Positions 30,789 through 57,385 of a DNA stretch of 64,000 nucleotides are shown one piece after another (position 1 is the stretch's first letter; each line of letters starts with the position of its first letter). The notes under the pieces were generated by a model that was not told the DNA's origin, did no database searches, and worked only from the letters and a program-made list of their open reading frames with translations. Origin of the DNA: Piscicola geometra (taxonomy: Eukaryota; Annelida; Clitellata; Hirudinida; Piscicolidae). The stretch spans positions 3,488,233-3,552,232 of the forward strand of contig OX030960.1 of the NCBI GenBank assembly GCA_943735955.1, written 5' to 3'. Made by a program: the position numbers and the translations under genes.

Positions 30789-31880
30789 ATGAACCAAGTT
30801 ATTACAGCACTTTCGCTCGTTCTTGTAGCTGCTTTCCTGGTGGCAGGTTTCTTATGGGTTTAATCTTTTATATTAATATAACATTTAAAATTTAAAGAAA
30901 TTTATAAGTCATCAATTAGGTATTGTTTGAAGGCTCGTGTAAGAATCAATTTTCCAAAAACGCTTTAACTACTAAGTTTTTTGTGAAATTTCCGTGTTTA
31001 ATTAACTTTGTTTATATGAGTAATGATTTAAATTTTTTTAACACATTTTAAGGTTCCAACCCTTTAAATATCGCAGTACCGTTAACATTTCATTAAAAAA
31101 TTAAACTCGAAAAAATTGAAAGCCATCCTTAAACATAAAATACAAAAAAATCTTATTCATTAAAATATTTATTTAAAATAAATAAATAATCAATTCGTTA
31201 TCCAGGTAAGCATCATCCGCCTTTGACCATTGAGATGGAACTTCGTCTCACGAAGCCCATCATGTTGTCTCTCAAGAAGATCGATCTGCACAAAGAAGGT
31301 GGAGTTGAAACTTTCACTGAAAAAGAATACTATGAGATGGTGCCGCAAAAGTTCCAAACCTCTGCTATTCGCTCTGAGATTGAAGGCCTCGAAATGGTTG
31401 AAGACGACGACCACATGGTGATGAAAACTAGTGAATTTTATTGTTATGTTGTATATTGAAGTAACATTAGAATGACTTTAAAACTTTGAGAAACACACTT
31501 TGCAGGAGTATGCCATGTACACCGACGATGAAGGCAGTGCTTTCTTCTTGCTGATTAGAAACATAGCTAGTGTTGTTCCTGTCGATTCTTACGTTGGTAT
31601 TCCAATTCAAAAAGATAAACTTTCTAATCTTCTATAATTTTGGTTTTATATTTTCTTTATACCAAATTGAGCAACAAGCTGTGATTTTATAATAAAACAC
31701 GCTCTGATATTTTCGCTCAAGAAACTTTTAGGAACACAACAACCACCTCCATAGTACGGACTGGTGGAGGCAAGCGAAGGCGTCTTCGTCATCAAGCCAG
31801 CGGACAAGGACGTTGCAGAAGAAGGACTTCTCATCGAAGGAGTCAAGCACTCGTTCAGCCTAATCCCTCTGCTGCCATGA
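30789..31880 (+). CDS. secreted metalloprotease-prodomain-like protein A
   Basis: Four exons, 30789-30846, 31206-31417, 31506-31592 and 31755-31880, give 160 residues. Exon 1 is a signal peptide (MNQVITALSLVLVAAFLVAG). The mature part starts GKHHPPLTIEMELRLTKPIM, is rich in charged residues, has no cysteine in the mature part and no zinc-site or catalytic module, and ends HSFSLIPLLP. Exon 3 is exactly 87 nt in phase 0 and encodes EGSAFFLLIRN; metalloprotease 2 has an 87-nt phase-0 exon at the same place in its prodomain with NMSAFFTVWWN. The last exon (YGLVEASEGVFVIKP) also has the look of an M12B prodomain end. I infer a stand-alone prodomain, perhaps an inhibitor or chaperone of such proteases. 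No family name is known to me. Confidence 0.75.
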
Positions 31881-31913
31881 GCTTTTCAACAAGTCAATGC
31901 CTGTTTCGGAGAA

Positions 31914-31919
31914 AATAAA
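31914..31919 (+). terminator. polyadenylation signal of gene A
   Basis: AATAAA 34 bases after the stop, within GAAAATAAACTGAAACTGAT, which is conserved after gene B. Confidence 0.6.
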
Positions 31920-32189
31920 CTGAAACTGATTAAGAGAATATTGGAGAATTATTAAAGCCTATTTCAATATTATATATAATTTTTTGATTTTCAGAACTTA
32001 TTAAAGGTTTTTGATCATCGATTATTATTTACCTCCTTTGTTATTTAAAGCATTAAAAATAAAAATAAACGTTTCTCATAACTGGACAGGTCGTAAGAGA
32101 AAAGTTGCAATTTTTTCCGTGATTTCTGTTCAAAAGACTTAAGTTGACTTTAGCAGCGCCCACTTCCTTTCCAAGAATTTTCTGTTTTT

Positions 32190-32440
32190 AGAGTGTGTGC
32201 GAATCCAATGAACTACCTATGTCTTAAAGCCACCCGTTCACCAATTATCAAAAATTAAAAAAAGTTCGAAAAATTTAATGAAAGAATTTATTGAGTTAGT
32301 TCAATCTTGAATTTGATGAAAAAGCGCTATATACATTTATTTGATTGATTGAGTCTTTTATCGGAATAAAAGGTTTCATTGCACCCTCTAAAAATCGTGT
32401 CAAAACTATTCCGAAGACCTGTTCCAATCACGAAACGTGT
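32190..32440 (-). repeat. dispersed tRNA-like repeat, copy 2
   Basis: Second copy of the repeat described at 29484: shares GTGTGCGAATC, GCCACCCGTTCACCA and the CATTGCACCCTCTA block followed by AAATCGTG. It also carries an inserted short GCGCTATATACATTTATTTG then (ATTG)n tail near 32327-32352, like the 3' end of the CR1/L2-type LINE nearby. Confidence 0.55.
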
Positions 32441-32597
32441 AAATGTACTTGAAAAAATGAAATTTCTTTTTAAGTTTTAGAAATAATTTCAGTTGTTTTA
32501 GAATAAAAGGTTTGAAAATTTTTAGAATGGTTCAGAAAGTCTTCAAAATAAACTATGTCTATAAAATTACGGCTTTGATAATATTTAAAATAATGTA

Positions 32598-34580
32598 GGG
32601 AAGATCGGGGCAAGATGACCTGGTTAACGATTTTGTCGTTTTGTTATTTTATTTTTAACGATACAAAAACTTTTTTCACATCAACTGTTAGAACATTAAT
32701 TTTTTTGATAAATACATCAAAATTAACTTTTAAAAATGAGTATAACTAAAGAATAAATTCATTTTTCTACAACCTAATAACCTACCCTATAATTCTTTTC
32801 ATTGTTAATCTGTCTCTCTACTTCTAAATATCCGACTTTATACAAAGCTTCTGTTATCATACCAACTTTAAAAAATAATTCTTCAGACCCATCTCAAATT
32901 TATTATCATAATACTATTTCTAATCTATCATTCATATCCAAAATAATAGAAAAAGTAGTTTCTCAACAAATTTACTCATATTTAAATAACTCCCTTATCC
33001 GTTCATTACAATATAGTTTTCGTTTAGGCCATAACTGTGAATCGTTTCTCTTGAAACTTTAAAATGACCTGATTTACGCCTTTGATAATGAAAAATGTTC
33101 TGTACTTGTCTGCTTAGATTATTCTGCCGCTTTTGATACTGTTGACCACTCTTTACTACTACTATTACTCAAAAATAAGTTCAATATTAATGATTCTTCG
33201 TTTTTATGGATTAAGTCATATTTATCTAATAGATCTGTTTATGTTGTTATTTTCAGATAAGACGTATCAGACAATTAATACCTTACTTAGATGACCCTTT
33301 TTTAAAGATGTTAGTCTCTGCACTTGTTTTATCTCGAATTGACTATTGCAATTCACTCAATTATAATTTACCTGAGACTACTTTAAAACCATTAAATAAA
33401 GTATTTAATTATGCAGCTAGAGTCGTTAGCCGTACTCCTAATTTATCAGCACATTACACCCTTATTAAATTGGCTTCCCATTAAATTAAGGATTCTATTT
33501 AAAATCTGTGTTTTTATGTTTAAATTTAAAAAAACTCTCCAGTATCCCCAATATACCTCAAATGAGTAATATCTCACCCTCATAGAGGTAATTTAAGATC
33601 ATTCACTCAAATTCATTATTTCATCCCATCCATTAATAACTCTTTTGCTAAACGTTCTTTCCATTATGCAGGTCCATATATTTGGAACTCATTACCTTCT
33701 TATTTAACTACTTCTAAATCATTGTTTACTTTTCGTAAGGATCTGAAGTCATACCTGTTTAACAAATTTATTTACGAGCGCTCTTGATTTTGAGCGCTAT
33801 AGAAATTTATTTGATTGATTGATTGATTGAACCATAGATATAATATATATATATACTACTTGTTGTTTGTATGATATCTATGGATTGAACCTACTAAATT
33901 TTCATCTTGCCTCAGTACCGGGGCAAAATAACAACACTAAAAAGTCTAAAATTTTAATCTTCTGAATTTTTTACATGGTTAAATAAATCATAAAAATGTT
34001 CTTATATTTTGAAAATATCAAATTTAATCAATTGTGATATCATGAAAATAGGATGAAATCTAGACATCCGTAATTATCTATAATTTACAGCATTAGTTCT
34101 TTAAAGAAAATTTTTCATTTATAAGAATTAACTAATAATTAAGCAACAAAAAATTTGCAGTATCGCAATCATATTTATTTTTGAACATTCTGAAAAACGA
34201 GTCATGATTACAAGCATGTCACCTTGCCCCGAACTACTTAGTTAAACATTTTCGTTTTTATTGCCATTTATGAAGTCAACTAATTGACAACTATTTATGT
34301 TTATAGGTAGTATTATAAATAAACTACTAATAATTATTTTTTCAAACGAATTATTTTACCTTTTTATGCAGTAGAGCTTATTTAAACGTTCATAAAAGCT
34401 ATAACGTGACCGCCGAAAACAATCAAAGCTTCACAACTAAAACAAAAATAATGATTTCAGCGTTTGCATACTATTATTTAACGAAAGGGAGGTAGGAGAG
34501 CCAGTAGTGTTCGTTTCATGCTCTTAACTAGTGAAAAACTGAAAATATAAGACATTTGTCATCTTGCCCCGGTCTCCCCC
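32598..34580. mobile_element. DNA transposon with terminal inverted repeats, non-autonomous
   Basis: The left end GGGAAGATCGGGGCAAGATG and the right end, inverted GGGGGAGACCGGGGCAAGATG, form TIRs of about 23 bp. Both ends abut TA (32596-32597 and 34581-34582), fitting a TA target-site duplication. Diverged internal copies of the GGGGCAAGATG motif occur near 33903-33930 and 34215-34230. No transposase frame remains. A LINE fragment is nested inside, so about half of the 2 kb is not the element's own. Superfamily not determined. Confidence 0.7.
32782..33832 (+). mobile_element. CR1/L2-type LINE fragment, decayed
   Basis: Reverse-transcriptase pieces in the plus strand, interrupted by stops and an internal deletion near 33257: SFISKIIEKVVSQQIYSYLN, then SFRLGHNCES, CLDYSAAFDTVDHS, and after the deletion DYCNSLNYNLPE and YAGPYIWNSLPSYL near the C-terminus. 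The 3' end is GAGCGCTATAGAAATTTATT then (TGAT)n repeats ending about 33832, the usual ending of CR1/L2-like elements. It is a dead copy inserted in the TIR element. Confidence 0.85.
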
Positions 34581-34946
34581 TATATCTATTTACACAATTT
34601 TTTCTTCATATGTTAGAAGTAGTTATATTTATAAATATTAATAGTTATTTATATTATCGAAAATATCAAATAATTCCAAGGTCTTTTATTATAGCTAAAT
34701 ATATTTCAACTCAAGTGGAGTGACTCTTTAGAAGGAAATCTTGAGTCTGAAATTTATACAAATATATCCAAGTTATTTTCATTTTCCTAAATTATCTTAA
34801 GTTTAACATTTAAAATTCTAATGATCAAGTGACTTTATCATCAATTGAAAATCTCGTTTTATCTAACCTCCACTTAAATGTACCGAATTTAAATTTAAAA
34901 GAGTCTAAAGTGTTTCTCAGTATCATCGTTTTAAAACTTTGAATGG

Positions 34947-34954
34947 TATAAATA
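34947..34954 (+). promoter_or_regulatory. TATA box of prodomain-only gene B
   Basis: TATAAATA 39 bases before the start codon at 34993, at the same spacing and in the same context as gene A. The upstream similarity to gene A begins near 34825 (30566 in A), so the promoter was duplicated with the gene. Confidence 0.65.
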
Positions 34955-34992
34955 AAAGGAGCTGCTAGCTTTGATAAATAATTTACTCCAAA

Positions 34993-36032
34993 ATGAACCA
35001 AGTTATTACAGCACTTTCGCTTGTTCTTGTAGCTGCTTTCCTGGTGACAGGTTTCTTATAATCTTTTATCTTGGTGTGAAATCTTGAAATTTATAGACTA
35101 TACTTATTGCTTGAAGGCATTGGTTTAAAAAAATTCAAAAGCATTAACTATTAAGTTTTTGTAAAAATTCCGTTTTTCATTCATTTCGTTTACATATTTA
35201 ATGATTCTACTTTTTAATAAATTGTAAGGTTAAAACCATTCAAATATCGCATTACCATTAATAAAATATTTTAAAAATAATTTTTGATAATTCATTCGTT
35301 ATCCAGGTAGGGCAGACCCGCCTGAGACCATTGAGCTGGAACTTCGCCTTTCACGCCCCATCTTGTTGTCTCTCATGAAGATCGATCTGGACAGTGAGAT
35401 CACTAAAGCCATTGAAGATGAAAAAAAAGAAGATAAAGATGAAGATGAAGATGATGCCAGTGACACATTGACAGAAAAAGTCTTCTTTGAGATGTTGCCG
35501 AAAAAATTCCATACTTCTGAGATTCGGTCTGAGATTGAAGGTTTCGAACTGGAGGAAGAGGACGAGGACATGGTGAAAAACATTAAAAAATTCTGATTAA
35601 GGGAACATTAGAACGACTTTACAAATTTATGAAACCCACTCTGCAGGAGTATGCCATGTACACCAACGATGAAGGCAGTGCTTTTTTCTTGCTGATTAGA
35701 AACCTAGCTAGTGGTGTTTCTGTCGATTCTTACGTTGGTATCCCAATTCAAAAAGATAAAATTTCTAATCTTCTATAATTTTGGTTTTACATTTTCTTTA
35801 TACCGAATTGACAATAATAAGCAGTGATTTTTCAATATAAATTTTTTTCAAATTAAAAAAAGCTTCGCTCAAGAAACTTTTAGGAACACAACAACCACCC
35901 TCATAGTACGGACTGGTGGAGACAAGCGAAGGCGTCTTCGTCATCAAGCCAGCGGACAAGGACGTTGCAGAAGAAGGACTTCTCATCGAAGGAGTCAAGC
36001 ACTCGTTCAGCCTGATCCCTCTGCTGCCATGA
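34993..36032 (+). CDS. secreted metalloprotease-prodomain-like protein B
   Basis: Four exons, 34993-35050, 35307-35572, 35647-35733 and 35907-36032, give 178 residues. It is a tandem duplicate of gene A: the signal peptide differs at a single residue near its end, exon 3 is again 87 nt (EGSAFFLLIRN) and the last 42 codons are nearly identical. Exon 2 is 54 nt longer because of an acidic insert (EDEKKEDKDEDEDDASD), so the mature protein is more negative. Divergence is concentrated in exon 2, while exons 1, 3 and 4 are conserved, which may mean different partners. Signal at 36066-36071 (AATAAA). Role inferred as for gene A. Confidence 0.75.
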
Positions 36033-36264
36033 GCTTTCCAACAAGTCAATGCCTGTTTCGGCGAAAATAAACTGAAACTGATTTAGAGAATTAGAGTTTA
36101 AAAGATTTCTTTAGCATATTCTATCCTTTTTGTTGATTTTCAGAATTTACAGATGTGCTTAAATGTTTTATAAATTGATTATTATTTGCTCACTTTGTGA
36201 TTTGAATCATTAAAAATGTTGAATTTGTCGGCCCTATCTTCTCTACATGAATTTTAAACTAATA

Positions 36265-36545
36265 AGATATTTGGGAATCGAGCTCACGATTTATGGCTAT
36301 AAATCACGAATCCTTAACCATTCAGCCACCCGTTCACACATGTTCGAAAATTTAACGAAATTTTGTAAAAATGTAAATCTCTTTAGCTCGGTAACACTTA
36401 GGAGTAAATTGAAAGTATTTAAGGAGTTTCTTAGATCTATTATTTAAATGAACCCTCCAATAGTCGATCGCTAAACTATTTCGAAGGCTTGTTTCAATCA
36501 TGGCACTAGGGTGTGAGAGATTAAAATATAATATTATCGCATCAA
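36265..36545 (-). repeat. dispersed tRNA-like repeat, copy 3
   Basis: On the minus strand this copy shows a tRNA-like head: A-box-like GTGGCTGAATGGTTAAGG and B-box-like GAGCTCGATTCCC, about 40 bases apart, as in Ser/Leu-type tRNA-derived SINEs. The neighbouring block to 36545 (ACTATTTCGAAGGCTTG) is shared with copies 1 and 2. Confidence 0.6.
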
Positions 36546-36552
36546 ACAAGCC

Positions 36553-36560
36553 TATAAAAA
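36553..36560 (+). promoter_or_regulatory. TATA box of metalloprotease 2
   Basis: TATAAAAA 31 bases before the second half of the leader and 38 bases before the start codon at 36591, matching the spacing at the prodomain-only genes. Confidence 0.55.
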
Positions 36561-36590
36561 CGGAGTTTAGTTGAAAGATGAATCGTGAAA

Positions 36591-39424
36591 ATGCATTCCT
36601 ACAAGCTTGTGGTCTTTTCGGTCAATCTTCTGTTCATTGTTGTCGTGCTCTCCCAAAGGAAAAATGGTAAGTTTTGTCTGAAAAATATCCAATTTAAAAC
36701 TTTTCTACTTTTTAATCAGCTTAAAAAACTCAAAGTTTAATTATAAGCATTTTACATAATTTCAGATAACACCTGCTTAAGAAAAGCTCCTGAGAAAATT
36801 ACTCTTGAAATTCCACTGGAAAAGAAGGTAAAAATTGATTTGAAATTCGTAGAGGTAGAAGAAGAAGATGCCAGTGTGAGTATGAGCAGAAATGGAACCA
36901 AGCAAGTGCCCATACCCGACCAAAAAACCGTAATTCTTGCTGGAGAAATAATATAAATTATTGAGTATAAATCTTGTAAATTTAAAATTATTTTCACTAT
37001 TAATCATTTTTAGGTCATTTCTCATTACTAACCCAATATTTATTTTATTTTTCGGTATAACTGCCTAAATATCAACTTCTTCCAATCCATACAAAAAAAA
37101 TCGACTAGATAATGGGAAGTTACAAAAATGCTAACATGAGTGCCTTCTTCACAGTGTGGTGGAATTGCACTAATAAAAAAGGAATCAGAACTTACGTAAG
37201 ACATACGTTTATTCAAAAACTGCCACCAAAACACTCGAGTTTTTACGTCCCAAATAAAGCACCATAAAAATTTAAAATAATGTTTTCTTAAAACTATGGA
37301 TGTTTGTAGATTCTGATATTTTACGGTATATAAAATAACCGTGTAATCCCCTTGTAATCCCCTTGAAATGCTTTTACAGTTAGGAAATTTCCTACAAGGA
37401 GAACATGAATACAGCATTTCTCCAAAAAGTATGGTTGACAAAAATGACTCGAGAACAGCCTTCAAAGAATATACGCTGAAGGGCGAAAAAGTTCAATACG
37501 TCGTTTTCAAAGACAGGCCAGATGAGCGTGTCACTAACAATGGTAAAGAATGAATAAGAATTTTTTGAATATACATTAAATCAATAAAAAAATTTATAAA
37601 AATTTAATTAAAATTCATTTGAAGCTATTTTATATATTTTTAATGATTAAACTCTCTTTCAGCTCCAAAGGTAAACGACGATCCAGTGATAAGCAATGGC
37701 ACCGATGTGAATAGCATCAGTGAATTGGAAGGCAAAATAGCCAAGCAGCTGATGGGGTCTTCAAACGACTACACAGTCGAAATCTTCTTCTTCATTGACA
37801 ACGCTATTTTCAGAAGGTCTCAACTTATTTGACTTTGAATTTCAGCTACAACTTCAATATTCATAGTGACTACCCGAGTACATCTGCTTACAAAGAAACT
37901 AAATAAAATTAAATTGAACTAAATAAATGAGACTACAATTACTTCAAAAGGTGGATGAAGTACAGCAACAACAACAAGAACCAGTGCATCCAGAACATCC
38001 GATTCTACTACGCGCATGCCCTGAACGGAGTGGGTTCTTCAAGAAGGCAACATTTTCCCGAGAGACAATTACTATCCTACCTCCATTTAATTCTCCCAGG
38101 TTAATGACCAGTACAAGACTTTGGGCCAGCGAGACTTTTCAGTTACTTTCAAACTGGCTGGCTATTACATGGCATCAGTAGGTTTCAGTGAATATTCCCT
38201 TTTGATTTCTTGATAACATGGGCAACACTTGACAGACGCAAGAAAATTCAGCTTTTGTGGAACGGTTGACTTCTGATGGGAAGCACATAGATGGAGATGA
38301 GGGTTTGAAGGCCTTCAAAGGATACGTTGCAGAGAAGGGAGGAAGCGAGAAAGGCTTTGCTCGATATGACGTCATAGTTCTTTTCACTGGGTCGGTTGTG
38401 TGCCCATTTAGCTTGTGCTAAATATTGTTTGAAACTATAGGTTTTATCTATAAGGATTTTTTCAAAACTTCAATGAATAAATTCTTTAACTTGTATTTCT
38501 TAGTTTCGACATGGGCTCAACGGCAGGAATTGCCTATATGGCCAAGGTGTGCACGCTGGCTGGAGTGGCAATCGTGAAAGACCTTGGTCACTTCGGCTTC
38601 ATTCAGACCATTGCGCACGAAGTTGCTCACAGGTGAGAAATAGTGTCGAAAATTATTTTCATATAAGAAGATCTTGTTTGCACTTCTAAAAAAAATTGCA
38701 ACTAAAATTTTTAATTAAAAAATAAACTTTTTGATTAAAAAGTATTTTTATTAGCTTGGGAGTAGATCACGACGGAGAAGGAAAGATTGGACAGCATTGT
38801 ACAGATGCTGATAGTTTCATCATGGCTCCAGTCAGCAGGAAGGTCTCTGGCCAACAACTCATCAATTCTCACACTTTTTCAATGTGTTCTGTGCAAATGA
38901 TGAAGGACCATTTTGAACTTATGAACAAGTTGGTCAAACTTAGATCGAAGTTATCGAATAATTTGAAAAGCAGAGTTCATATATTTTTATTTTTTTCTTA
39001 AAGAGAAAATAGAAACTGTCTAGTGAACACTGCAGCCCACGTGGATGCAAATATGGAAGACTTCTTGAGGGAATACCCAGGACAAAAATATGATGCGGAC
39101 TTCCAATGCAGAATACTATATGGAGATCAGTCGAAATTATGCGATGTATTAAAGATATATTTTCGAAATATCTAATTATTTTTCAAACATTATTTTAATA
39201 GTCAAATAAATGTGATAATTTCAACTATCTTGAAATTTTAATGAAAATTAAATAACTTTCAGCTTGGACCAGAAAAGATGTCGAAGATATGCGAAGAAAT
39301 GTATTGTGTTATTAATGGGAGGAATTGTGTATCGGCGTCTAACCAAAGAGCCCTTGCAGGTACTCAATGTGGCCAAGGAATGTGGTGCCACAAGTTTCAG
39401 TGTGTCAGAGGAGGCAGAAAATGA
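36591..39424 (+). CDS. secreted reprolysin-type zinc metalloprotease 2
   Basis: Exons: 36591-36666, 36766-36929, 37109-37195, 37380-37542, 37663-37816, 37932-38029, 38100-38177, 38236-38390, 38504-38632, 38755-38928, 39004-39145, 39263-39424, about 525 residues. Order: signal peptide (MHSYKLVVFSVNLLFIVVVL), prodomain of about 150 residues with ITLEIPLEKKVKIDLKF and NMSAFFTVWWN, catalytic domain from YTVEIFFFIDNAIF, zinc site HEVAHSLGVDHDG, Met-turn FIMAP, and a Cys-rich module ending GTQCGQGMWCHKFQCV. Unlike metalloprotease 1 it has no ShK-like tail and no clear furin site. Exon lengths match metalloprotease 1 in places (78 nt for the VND exon). One junction, 37816 to 37932, does not keep frame; see findings. 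It should be secreted and zinc-dependent if intact. Confidence 0.8.
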
Positions 39425-39723
39425 AATTACAGAAAGAATTATGAGACAATAATCAACTTTATTTGAAGCTCATTTATATAAAAAACTGTTAAAACTATGT
39501 TTGTTGATTAATTGATTTTAGTGAAAATAAAGCATACAAAGATTTTATAATTTCATTAAATAGTCTTCTTTCTTGACAAATATTTGTATTGAATTTACTT
39601 TTAAAAATACAATTTTCATTTGTTTTTTACGAACCAGTACATCAATAAAATAACTTCAAAAGTAATTGAAAATTAAAAATTTGCATTAGAGAGAAATAAG
39701 ACATTTTTGTCGTTGCAGCAAAT

Positions 39724-40914
39724 ATGTCTTCAAGATTGACAACAAAGAAGCACACGCTAGACAGCGATGAGGAAGATGACAAAGATGAATGTTCCATAGA
39801 AGAACAAGAAATTGAAGGTCCAATGAAATTTTTGACGAATTCTTAAAAGACCCTGTTTACTTTGCGCTTGAAAATTAAAAACTTTTTAGATATTTAAATT
39901 CGTGATAAAACTACAGGAGAAGAAGATGGTGAAGCTGATATGGATGATGGTTGCAGGTTTACTCCATTCCACATGAAAGATGAGTTGGAGTCAGGCCAGT
40001 TCGATAAGGATGGAACATATATTCCCAACAAGGATAAAGTGAGTAAAATGAACAACTGAAATTCTCAAGATGTAGATGATTGTTCAATTAGTTATTTCGT
40101 TTCATATTTCACAGACTGAAATAAAGGATCAATGGATGGATGATATTGACTGGGCAAAGGTAAAATCAATGGAAAAAATTTTAAAGGAAAAAAATGCCCA
40201 AAAACAAAAAAAAGAAGAACAAGAAGAAGAATCTGAAGAAGCCTTTGATGAAAAAGAAATTATGACAAAAATCAGTTTACTTCTGCAGCCAAAGGAGACA
40301 GTTACACAGGCAATGAAGAGGCTGGGTAGGAAGACAGGAGGAGCTGACAAATGGAAGAACAAAAGAGCCAAAGTGGAAGTGGAGGAGGATAAGACAAACA
40401 AGCTTCGACTTGATGATTTAATTTCATATGCTGATAAAGTTCTGTCAAACGGCAATCTTTCCATCTATCAGTACACCTTTGAGGACGTTCAGCAGAAGAT
40501 CAAAGAATTGTCTGAAAGGAAACAAGTGCCAGCTGTAGATTCGCTCGATATGTTTGGAGAAGCTGAACCAGCCAACAATGACAAAACCATTGACGGTGAG
40601 TTTGTAAACAGTATTTCATACTTTAAATTAAAAGAATCATTATTTTCAATCTCAAAAAAGAAAAAAAATCTTCAACCATCCATCCAGAAGAACAGTCAAC
40701 AGAGAAATCATCCTTGCCAGCAGACGACGTGCAGTGGGAGTTTAGGTGGGAAAACAAAACCGAAGCGCAAGTGTATGGGCCATACAGCAGTCGGCAGATG
40801 CTTGACTGGAGCAACAAAGGATATTTCAAAGAAGGCGCCTTTGTCAGAAAGACTTGCAACCAAGATGCAGCCTTTTATAACTCCAACAGAATTGATTTTG
40901 ATTTGTATGTTTGA
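39724..40914 (+). CDS. CD2BP2: CD2 antigen cytoplasmic tail-binding protein 2 homologue
   Basis: Four exons, 39724-39817, 39917-40038, 40115-40595 and 40688-40914, give 307 residues. Conserved blocks: an acidic N-terminus, FTPFHMKDELESGQFDKDG around residue 48, DQWMDDIDWAKV around residue 77, and a C-terminal GYF domain with VYGPYSSRQMLDWSNKGYF and the terminal FYNSNRIDFDLYV. The GYF domain binds proline-rich PPG[FILMVW]-type ligands; CD2BP2 and its yeast counterpart Lin1 are components of the U5 snRNP in the nucleus. Residues in the central coiled, Glu/Lys-rich segment are low complexity. Start chosen at the first ATG after the promoter; no alternative needed. The gene ends only 243 bp before the COG3 start. 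Confidence 0.95.
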
Positions 40915-41157
40915 TCGACTATTTCTGAGTTTAATTGATAATTTTACTGTTTTCTTTGTTAAATCTTAAAATAAAATATAATTTATTAATGATTTAATAC
41001 ACTGTGTCTAGTTTTTCCCACGTATGTACGGTATTTACACCTATGTAATTTCAACAAGTTTGTAAAAATAAAAGTAGAGCTGAAAATCTACAAAAAATCA
41101 GTTTCTACGAATTTATAAAAAATTATTAAAGTTTAAAGTTTGAAAAAAATATTTAAG

Positions 41158-56788
<15,631 letters not shown>

Positions 56789-57385
56789 GATGCCTCAGCG
56801 GGTGATGATCACCAGTATCAATATTTTAATCGAGCGGGTTCAGATAAGAGGTCAGAAGGCTTTTTTTCACAGGCGTGATGCGGATGATGGTGGTGGTAGG
56901 TTAAGAGAGGGTGGATGATGGTCGATCGCTGGAATGTATTTTTTCATCATTATCTGGGATGTGATTAATGGCCCGTAGTCGAATCATATTTACCTGCTTA
57001 CTACTGGTGGTAGTGTAGTTCAATTATTTTCTTTGTTGCCTGTTCAAGTTTATATGCTGCTGCAATGCATTTCTGCATTCATTCCATTGTCGTTTGGATA
57101 TCTCAAAGAATTTAACCTGACCACCCATTCATTGAAGATTTGTATAAAAGGTGTTTTCCTAAATAATCTTTACTATTTATTAAATATGTTTTTTATTCAA
57201 AATAAAAAGGTTTATAAAAGTCTAGAACTACATTTCAACTACATTTTGTGAACTCTACGATTAATATTTATAATTATATCAAAATAAAACGTATCATCAA
57301 TAATAAAAGAAAGAAATAAAAATATATAAAGAACATTTATAAAATAAAATTTCAAATAAATAAATAGAATAAAAAAGTAGATTAT
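56789..57385. other. convergent 3' intergenic region
   Basis: About 600 bp between the COG3 stop and the AIFM1 stop on the opposite strand; AT-rich 3' untranslated sequence of both genes. No further gene seen. Confidence 0.5.
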
